DNA of 64,000 nt, from positions 1,798,001 through 1,862,000 of the forward strand of contig NZ_JABENB010000001.1 of assembly GCF_013002715.1 (NCBI RefSeq). The letters run 5' to 3'. Positions 58,229 through 64,000 of the stretch are shown piece after piece. Position 1 is the stretch's first letter. Each line of letters opens with the position of its first letter. Made by a program: the position numbers and the translations under genes. Source of the DNA: Flexivirga aerilata. GTDB taxonomy: Bacteria; Actinomycetota; Actinomycetes; Actinomycetales; Dermatophilaceae. Below the pieces are notes generated by a model that saw only the letters and a list, made by a program, of their open reading frames with translations, was not told where the DNA came from and ran no database searches.

Positions 58229-59749
58229 ATGACTGACTACACCCGTATGACGGCGGCCGACATCGCCGCCGCGCTCGCCGCCGGCGAGACCACCTCCGTC
58301 GAGGTCACCCAGGCCCACCTGGACCGCATCGCCGAGGTCGACGGCGACGTCCACGCCTTCCTCCAGGTCGACGCCGAGGGCGCGCTCGCCACCGCGCGGG
58401 CCGTCGACGAGGCGCGCGCGGCCGGCCAGGAGCTCGGCCCGCTCGCCGGGGTCCCGATCGCGGTCAAGGACGTGCTCGCCACCGAGGGCCTCACGACCAC
58501 CGCCGGCAGCAAGATCCTCGAGGGCTGGGTGCCGCCGTACGACGCCACCGTCGTCGCCAAGCTGCGCGCCGCAGGGATGCCCATCCTCGGCAAGACCAAC
58601 ATGGACGAGTTCGCGATGGGCAGCTCGACCGAGCACTCGGCATACGGCCCCACGCACAACCCGTGGGACCTCGACCGCATCCCCGGCGGCTCGGGCGGTG
58701 GCTCGTCGGCCGCGGTCGCCGCATTCGAGGCGCCGCTCGCGATCGGCACCGACACCGGTGGCTCGATCCGCCAGCCGGCTGCCGTCACCGGCACCGTCGG
58801 CACCAAGCCGACCTATGGCGGGGTGTCCCGCTACGGTCTGATCGCGCTGGCGAGCTCGCTCGACCAGGCCGGCCCGTGCACCCGCTCGGTGCTCGACGCG
58901 GCCCTGCTGCACGAGGTCATCGGCGGCCACGACGTGATGGACTCGACGTCGATCGATGCGCCGGTGCCGCCGGTCGTCGAGGCTGCCCGCAAGGCCGACG
59001 TCAAGGGCCTGAAAATCGGTGTCATCAAAGAGATTTCGGGTGAGGGCTTCCAGCCGGGGGTGAAGCAGCTCTTCGACGAGTCGGTGCAGTTGCTGGTCGA
59101 CCGCGGCGCCGAGGTCGTCGAGATCAGCTGCCCCAGCTTCGAGAAGGGACTGGCCGCCTACTACCTGATCCTGCCGAGCGAGGCGAGCTCCAACCTCGCC
59201 AAGTTCGACGGCATGCGTTACGGCCTGCGCGTCGGTCCGGAGGGCGTCGCCAGCCCGAGCGCCGAGCAGGTGATGGCCGCCACTCGCGACGCCGGCTTCG
59301 GCGACGAGGTCAAGCGCCGCATCATCCTCGGCACCTATGCGCTCTCCGCGGGTTACTACGACGCCTACTACGGGCAGGCGCAGAAGGTCCGCACGCTGAT
59401 CGCGCGCGACTTCGCCGCGGCATACGAGAAGGTCGACGTGCTGGTCACGCCGACCGCGCCGACGACGGCGTTCAAGCTGGGCGAGAAGCTCGACGACCCG
59501 ATGGCCATGTATCTCAACGACGTTGCGACGATCCCGGCCAACCTGGCGGGCGTGCCCGGCATGTCGATCCCTAACGGCCTCGCGTCCGAGGACGGTCTGC
59601 CGAGTGGCTTCCAGATCCTCGCCCCGGCGACCAAGGACGAGCGGCTCTACCAGGTGGGTGCCGCCCTGGAGGCTGCGTTGCAGGAGAAGTGGGGCGGGCC
59701 GATTCTCGCGCAAGCTCCGGAGCTGGCCGGAAAGGCGGATGCACGATGA
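58229..59749 (+). CDS. gatA: Asp/Glu-tRNA(Asn/Gln) amidotransferase subunit A
   Basis: 506 residues, amidase signature family. The Ser-cisSer-Lys triad is visible: Lys in PIAVKDVL, cis-Ser in [14 protein letters not shown] and the nucleophile Ser in [12 protein letters not shown]. It releases ammonia from glutamine for transamidation of mischarged tRNA. The ATG at 58229 is chosen; a GTG at 58211 overlapping the gatC stop would add six residues. The stop overlaps gatB by 4 nt (ATGA). Confidence 0.96.
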   Translation: MTDYTRMTAADIAAALAAGETTSVEVTQAHLDRIAEVDGDVHAFLQVDAEGALATARAVDEARAAGQELGPLAGVPIAVKDVLATEGLTTTAGSKILEGWVPPYDATVVAKLRAAGMPILGKTNMDEFAMGSSTEHSAYGPTHNPWDLDRIPGGSGGGSSAAVAAFEAPLAIGTDTGGSIRQPAAVTGTVGTKPTYGGVSRYGLIALASSLDQAGPCTRSVLDAALLHEVIGGHDVMDSTSIDAPVPPVVEAARKADVKGLKIGVIKEISGEGFQPGVKQLFDESVQLLVDRGAEVVEISCPSFEKGLAAYYLILPSEASSNLAKFDGMRYGLRVGPEGVASPSAEQVMAATRDAGFGDEVKRRIILGTYALSAGYYDAYYGQAQKVRTLIARDFAAAYEKVDVLVTPTAPTTAFKLGEKLDDPMAMYLNDVATIPANLAGVPGMSIPNGLASEDGLPSGFQILAPATKDERLYQVGAALEAALQEKWGGPILAQAPELAGKADAR

Positions 59750-61257
59750 CCGACGCAGTCGTCGACTACGACGAGGCGCTGCAGACCTACGACCCGGTGA
59801 TGGGTCTCGAGGTGCACGTCGAGCTCAACACCAAGACCAAGATGTTCTGTGGCTGCTCAACGGTTTTCGGCGCCGAGCCGAACAGCCAGGTGTGCCCGGT
59901 CTGCCTCGGCCTGCCCGGCGCACTGCCGGTCGTCAACGCCTCGGCGGTCGAGTCGGCCATCCGGCTCGGCCTGGCTCTGCACGGCAGCATCGCCGACTGG
60001 AGCCGCTTCGCCCGGAAGAACTACTTCTACCCGGACATGCCGAAGAACTTCCAGACCAGCCAGTATGACGAGCCGATCGTCTACGACGGCTACCTCGACG
60101 TGGAGGTGCCGACCGAATCCGGTGACGGCACAGAGGTTTTCCGGGTCGAGATCGAGCGTGCCCACATGGAGGAGGACACCGGCAAGTCCCTGCACGTGGG
60201 TGGCGCGACCGGCCGCATCCAGGGTGCGGAGTATTCGCTCGTCGACTACAACCGGGCCGGCATCCCGCTGATCGAGATCGTCACCAAGCCCATCGTCGGA
60301 GCCGGTAGCCGCGCTCCGCAGATCGCCCGTGCCTACGTCGCGGCGCTGCGAGACCTGTTGAAGGCTCTCGACATCAGCGACGTGAAGATGGAGCAGGGCT
60401 CGGTGCGCTGCGACGCCAACGTGTCGCTGCGCCCGGTCGGGACCGATAAGTTCGGCACCCGCACCGAGACCAAGAACGTCAACTCGCTGCGGTCGATCGA
60501 GCGCGCGGTCCGCTACGAGATCAGCCGGCAGGCGGCTGTGCTCGACGCCGGCGGCACGATCACCCAGGAGACGCGGCACTGGCACGAGGACACCGGCATC
60601 ACGACCGCCGGGCGTCCCAAGTCCGACGCCGACGACTACCGCTACTTCCCGGAGCCGGACCTGGTGCCGGTGGCACCCGCGCCGGCCCTGGTCGAGAAGC
60701 TCGACGAGACGCTGCCCGAGCCGCCGGCCCAGCGCCGCAAGCGACTGCAATCCGACTGGGGTTACAGCGATTTGGAGATGCGCGACGTCATCAACGCCGG
60801 CGCTGTCGACCTGATCGAGCAGACCGTGGCCGCGGGAGCCAGCCCGGCCGGTGCCCGCAAATGGTGGACCGGCGAGCTCGCCCGGCGGGCGAATGCCGAG
60901 GGCAAGACCGTCGAGGACTTCGGCGTCACCCCGGCATACGTCGCCGAACTCGACGGCCTGGTCAAGGGCGGCCGGCTCAACGACTCGATGGCCCGCCAGG
61001 TGCTCGAGGGCGTCATCGCCGGTGAGGGCGCGCCGACCGCGGTCGCCGACGCCCGCGGGCTGGAGCTGGTGCAGGACGACGGCGCGCTCGAGGCGGCGGT
61101 GGACAAGGTCATCGCGGCCAACCCGGACGTGGCCGAGAAGGTGCGCGGTGGCAAGCTCAACGCCGCCGGCGCGCTTATCGGCCAGGTGATGAAGGAGCTC
61201 AAGGGACAGGCCGACGCCGCCAAGGCGCGCGAGCTGATCCTCGCCAAGCTCACCTGA
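59746..61257 (+). CDS. gatB: Asp/Glu-tRNA(Asn/Gln) amidotransferase subunit B
   Basis: 503 residues. [20 protein letters not shown] opens the protein, with zinc-type cysteines in FCGC and [32 protein letters not shown] and [12 protein letters not shown] are signatures, and the C-terminal YqeY-like helical domain binds tRNA ([15 protein letters not shown]). It phosphorylates and transamidates Glu-tRNA(Gln) or Asp-tRNA(Asn). Overlaps gatA by ATGA. Confidence 0.97.
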   Translation: MTDAVVDYDEALQTYDPVMGLEVHVELNTKTKMFCGCSTVFGAEPNSQVCPVCLGLPGALPVVNASAVESAIRLGLALHGSIADWSRFARKNYFYPDMPKNFQTSQYDEPIVYDGYLDVEVPTESGDGTEVFRVEIERAHMEEDTGKSLHVGGATGRIQGAEYSLVDYNRAGIPLIEIVTKPIVGAGSRAPQIARAYVAALRDLLKALDISDVKMEQGSVRCDANVSLRPVGTDKFGTRTETKNVNSLRSIERAVRYEISRQAAVLDAGGTITQETRHWHEDTGITTAGRPKSDADDYRYFPEPDLVPVAPAPALVEKLDETLPEPPAQRRKRLQSDWGYSDLEMRDVINAGAVDLIEQTVAAGASPAGARKWWTGELARRANAEGKTVEDFGVTPAYVAELDGLVKGGRLNDSMARQVLEGVIAGEGAPTAVADARGLELVQDDGALEAAVDKVIAANPDVAEKVRGGKLNAAGALIGQVMKELKGQADAAKARELILAKLT

Positions 61258-61300
61258 GGCCGACCGCCGGCGGAGGGCTTGCTCTGACGCGGTTTCGCAC

Positions 61301-61306
61301 TACGTT
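61301..61306 (+). promoter_or_regulatory. Leaderless -10 box TACGTT
   Basis: TACGTT ends 6 nt before the GTG at 61313, separating P450 expression from gatCAB. Confidence 0.6.
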
Positions 61307-61312
61307 CGTAGG

Positions 61313-62575
61313 GTGAGGTCACCGATCGACTGGCAGGAGCTGCGGCTGGCGCGCGCGTTCGCGGTGCAGCTCTACGCGGCGAAGCTGAAGGTGCAGGTGG
61401 ACGCGCGGCTGCGCGGCGACCCGCTCGCCCGGGTCGGTCTCACCCCCTGGCACAACGACCCCTACCCGCTCTACGACCAGGTGCGGGAGCGGGGTCCGCT
61501 GAGCCGTGGCCGGCTGCCGGGCACCTGGGTGACCGCGACGCACGCGGTGTGCAAGGACGTGCTGAAGAACCGCGACTTCGGCACCGTCGGCCGGGAGGGG
61601 GTCGGGCGGGAGTCCGAGGAGTTCGACCTGTCGATGCTGGAGCAGAACCCGCCTGACCACACCCGGCTGCGCCGGGTCGCCGCGCCGGCGTTCACCCCGC
61701 GGCGGATGGCGTCCTACGAGACCAGCATCGGCAAGACCGTGCACGCGCTGCTCGATCAGGCGCCCGCCGGTGAGGTGTTCGACCTGCAGCGCACCGTCTC
61801 GGCGCCGCTGCCGATCACCGTGATCAGCGACCTGCTCGGCATCCCGGACGCCGACGCCGACAGGTTCACCCGCTACGGCACGGCGTTGGGCAAGGCGCTC
61901 GACGGCATCAAGTCGATGCGGCACGCCCATCAGGCGTATGGCGCCAAGCTCGCGCTGGCCCGGATGTTCTCCCGGCTGCTGGAGCAGCGCGCGGCCGACC
62001 CGCGCGACGACCTGCTGTCGGTGCTCGCGGCCGAGCGCGGTGAGACGATCCGGCCCGAGGAGATCCTGCCGCTGTGTCAGCTGCTGCTCGTGGCCGGTTT
62101 CGAGACCACGGTCAACCTGATCGGCAACGCCGTCCATGCGCTGCTGCGCCATCCGGACCAGTGGCAGCTACTCGTCGACGACCCGACGCTCGCCGGAGCC
62201 GTCGTCGAGGAGACGCTGCGATGGGACCCGCCGATCCAGTTCACCTCACGGGTGGCGATGCGCGACGTCGAGGTCGCCAACACCGTTGTCAAGCAAGGAT
62301 ATTGGGTCGTCACCGCACTCGGCGGGGCCAACCGTGACCCGGCCGAGTTCAGCCGGCCGAACGACTTCGACATCACCCGCACCGACGGCGGGGACCACCT
62401 GGCCTTCTCCAGTGGCATCCACTACTGCCTCGGCGCCGGCCTCGCCCGCCTCGAAGGCGAGATCGCGCTGCGGGCGATCGCCGAGCGGATGCCGACGCTG
62501 CAGCTGGCCGGCAAGGTGCCCATGCGTCGCACCACGACCATCCGCGGCGTACGCGCCCTGCCCGTCCGCGGCTGA
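61313..62575 (+). CDS. Cytochrome P450
   Basis: 420 residues, soluble bacterial type. I-helix AGFETT, ExxR in EETLRWDPP, PERF-like FSRPNDFDITR, and the heme-thiolate loop FSSGIHYCLGAGLARLE with Cys372. The early NPPDHTRLRRVAAPAFTPRR (helix C) is also typical. Substrate and redox partners unknown: no ferredoxin or reductase gene is adjacent. Followed after 17 bp by a 2-hydroxyacid dehydrogenase gene that has its own promoter box. Confidence 0.95.
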   Translation: MRSPIDWQELRLARAFAVQLYAAKLKVQVDARLRGDPLARVGLTPWHNDPYPLYDQVRERGPLSRGRLPGTWVTATHAVCKDVLKNRDFGTVGREGVGRESEEFDLSMLEQNPPDHTRLRRVAAPAFTPRRMASYETSIGKTVHALLDQAPAGEVFDLQRTVSAPLPITVISDLLGIPDADADRFTRYGTALGKALDGIKSMRHAHQAYGAKLALARMFSRLLEQRAADPRDDLLSVLAAERGETIRPEEILPLCQLLLVAGFETTVNLIGNAVHALLRHPDQWQLLVDDPTLAGAVVEETLRWDPPIQFTSRVAMRDVEVANTVVKQGYWVVTALGGANRDPAEFSRPNDFDITRTDGGDHLAFSSGIHYCLGAGLARLEGEIALRAIAERMPTLQLAGKVPMRRTTTIRGVRALPVRG

Positions 62576-62579
62576 CCGC

Positions 62580-62585
62580 TACCGT
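62580..62585 (+). promoter_or_regulatory. Leaderless -10 box TACCGT
   Basis: TACCGT ends 7 nt before the ATG at 62593 and overlaps the rejected GTG at 62584. Confidence 0.6.
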
Positions 62586-62592
62586 GCAGTCC

Positions 62593-63510
62593 ATGGTCGT
62601 GGTCAGCATCGCCGAGCAGGAGTGGGTCGAGCCGCTGCGTGACGTCGCCGGGGTGGAGGTCGTGCACTGGGACCTGAAGTCCGACGCGCCGCGCGACGAC
62701 ATCGAGGTGGTCGTCCCGCCATACATGAGCAACCCGAAGCGGCTGGAGCGGCTCGCCGGCCTGCCGAAGCTGCGGGCGGTGCAACTCGTCACCGCCGGTT
62801 ACGAGCACGCAGTGCCCTACCTGCCGGACGGCGTCCAGCTAGCCAACGGTCGCGGCATCCACGACACCTCCACCGCCGAGCTCGCCGTCGGCCTGGCGAT
62901 CGCCGCGGAGCGTGGCATCCCGGAGGCGGTGCGCGCCCAGGAGGACGGCGACTGGCTGCGTATGGCGGGCCGCCCGTCGCTCGCCGACCGGCACGCACTG
63001 GTGATCGGCTACGGCTCGATCGGCCGGGCGCTGGCGCAGCGCCTGCTCGCCTTCGAGGTGGAGGTGACCGCGGTGGCGTCCACGCCGCGGGAGGGCGACG
63101 ACCTGGTCGACCGGGTGCACGGCATCGACGAGCTCCCGACGCTGCTGCCGCAGCACGACGTCGTCTTCCTGATCGTGCCGTTGACCGAGACCACCCGGCA
63201 CCTGGTCGACGCGCAGTTTCTCGCCGCGATGCCGCCGAATGCGTTGCTGGTCAACGTCGCTCGCGGGGGAGTGGTCGACACCGACGCCTTGGTCGAGGCC
63301 TGCGCCGAGGGCCGGGTGCGTGCGGCGCTCGACGTGACCGACCCCGAGCCGTTGCCGCAGGACCACCCGCTCTGGCGCACCCGCGGCGTGCTGATCACCC
63401 CGCATGTCGGCGGTGCGACGACCGCGTTCGCGCCCCGTGCGCTGCGCTTCCTGCGCGACGAACTCGGCGGCTACGCGGCCGGCCGGCCACTGCGGAACAC
63501 GGTGCGGTGA
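62593..63510 (+). CDS. D-isomer-specific 2-hydroxyacid dehydrogenase
   Basis: 305 residues. NAD(P)-binding VIGYGSIGRALAQRL; catalytic Arg in NVARGGVVDTDAL, Glu in DVTDPEPLP and His in TPHVGGATTAF are all present, so it should be active. Substrate could be glyoxylate, hydroxypyruvate or another 2-keto acid. The ATG is fixed by the TACCGT box. The stop overlaps the start of the next membrane-protein gene (GTGA), implying coupling. Confidence 0.92.
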   Translation: MVVVSIAEQEWVEPLRDVAGVEVVHWDLKSDAPRDDIEVVVPPYMSNPKRLERLAGLPKLRAVQLVTAGYEHAVPYLPDGVQLANGRGIHDTSTAELAVGLAIAAERGIPEAVRAQEDGDWLRMAGRPSLADRHALVIGYGSIGRALAQRLLAFEVEVTAVASTPREGDDLVDRVHGIDELPTLLPQHDVVFLIVPLTETTRHLVDAQFLAAMPPNALLVNVARGGVVDTDALVEACAEGRVRAALDVTDPEPLPQDHPLWRTRGVLITPHVGGATTAFAPRALRFLRDELGGYAAGRPLRNTVR

Positions 63511-64000
63511 AACAGCGCACGATCGGGGTCCGGGTCCTGTGGCTCGCGATCGTCGCCCTCGGGGTCCAGGCCGTCTTCGTGCTGACGTATGCCGGGGCCT
63601 TCGAGTCCGGTGCGGACCGTCTGCGGGTGACGGTCGTGTCGCCCGACGCCGGCTGGGCCGGGCTGATGGCCAATCGGATCAATTCCATTGACGGTGAACC
63701 GATTTGGGCCGACATCGGCTCCGATCGCGCCAGTGCCGAGCAGTTGTTGCGCCAGGACGACCTGCAGGCGGTGCTGGTGTTCGACCCGCAACAGCAGGAG
63801 GACCTCCTGCTGACCAGTTCGGCCCAGGGTCAGACCGCGGCCACCGGGTTGCGGCTCGCGATCACTCAGATCGAGGCGAGTCAGGGACGCACCGTCCGCG
63901 CGCAGGACATCACTCCCGTGCAGCCCGGCGATCCGGGCGGCGTGACCGGCTACTACCTGGTGACGTGCTGGGTGGTCAGCGGCTATCTCTTCGCCGCGCT
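63507..64000 (+). CDS. Membrane protein, 3'-truncated by window end
   Basis: GTG at 63507 overlaps the dehydrogenase stop. The frame is open to the window edge (about 164 residues). It starts with a hydrophobic helix (VLWLAIVALGVQAVFVLTYAG), has a polar domain of about 120 residues with INSIDGEPIWADIGSDRASA and DLQAVLVFDPQQQEDLLL, and enters a second hydrophobic helix at YYLVTCWVVSGYLFAAL. The layout resembles ABC-2/YhgE-Pip-like permeases with an extracytoplasmic domain, but the family cannot be confirmed from this fragment. Confidence 0.75.
   Translation, partial: MKQRTIGVRVLWLAIVALGVQAVFVLTYAGAFESGADRLRVTVVSPDAGWAGLMANRINSIDGEPIWADIGSDRASAEQLLRQDDLQAVLVFDPQQQEDLLLTSSAQGQTAATGLRLAITQIEASQGRTVRAQDITPVQPGDPGGVTGYYLVTCWVVSGYLFAA

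Overview
The window is about 70% GC or higher and gene-dense, with actinobacterial hallmarks: a GlgE-pathway alpha-glucan cluster, a mycoredoxin-like glutaredoxin, a septum-formation lipoprotein, a DUF222/HNH (13E12-type) gene, gatCAB downstream of mnmA and ligA, and many leaderless start codons preceded by a TAnnnT -10 box. I infer a high-GC actinobacterium, plausibly Micrococcales (Dermacoccaceae/Intrasporangiaceae-like). That placement is an impression from gene content, not a measured result. I recognised no rRNA, tRNA, CRISPR array, prophage or intact insertion sequence.

Layout. 1-9 kb: the 3' end of meaB, a thioredoxin-reductase-like flavoprotein without its redox cysteines, a thiamine-binding protein, a GNAT enzyme, then on the minus strand a ribose-type sugar ABC transporter preceded by the general PTS proteins HPr and EI. 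9-11.5 kb: a MarR regulator whose N-terminus is a 72-bp tandem duplication, a palindromic operator, and an acyl-CoA mutase large subunit. 11.5-17.2 kb: a YbbN/CnoX-like thioredoxin-TPR protein, then a compact run of esterase, esterase, ATP-grasp ligase, NCS1 permease and a decayed histidine phosphatase. 17.2-21.3 kb: an LLM flavin oxidoreductase, a P-loop kinase-like protein, pgm and an alpha/beta hydrolase. 21.3-27.7 kb: a repeat-rich region with a frameshifted DUF222-HNH gene, a LysE exporter, a methyltransferase and a secreted sedolisin. 27.7-44.4 kb: alpha-glucan metabolism (glgE, treS, maltokinase, glgB; divergent glgP; glgX), interrupted by poxB, an FMN-type glutamate-synthase-like protein and two small membrane proteins. 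44.5-48.2 kb: a YbjN-like protein, enoyl-CoA hydratase, a small membrane protein and etfBA. 48.2-64 kb: two lipoproteins, cysteine desulfurase plus mnmA, a MetE-like protein, ligA, a DinB protein, a five-unit palindromic array, a cytidylate-kinase-like protein, a mycoredoxin-like protein, gatCAB, a P450, a 2-hydroxyacid dehydrogenase and a truncated membrane protein.

How the genes work together. Pgm links glucose-6-P and glucose-1-P. TreS makes maltose from trehalose, maltokinase phosphorylates it, GlgE polymerises maltose-1-P into glucan, GlgB branches it, and GlgP and GlgX degrade it. glgE/glgP are transcribed divergently, each from its own leaderless promoter. Acyl-CoA mutase, meaB, enoyl-CoA hydratase and EtfAB point to acyl-CoA metabolism. 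Cysteine desulfurase and MnmA supply 2-thiouridine on tRNA, and GatCAB makes Gln-tRNA/Asn-tRNA.

The most unusual things seen: (i) maltokinase and glgB form one open reading frame joined by a translated 48-bp tandem repeat belonging to a dispersed intergenic repeat family, while glgB keeps its own Shine-Dalgarno and ATG; (ii) twenty start codons carry a TAnnnT box ending 6-8 nt upstream; (iii) a five-copy, roughly 80-bp hairpin array whose first copy encodes the stop of the DinB gene; (iv) an uncharacterised esterase/esterase/ATP-grasp/permease operon; (v) rare codons that recur wherever they create CATAC/GTATG, in any frame.
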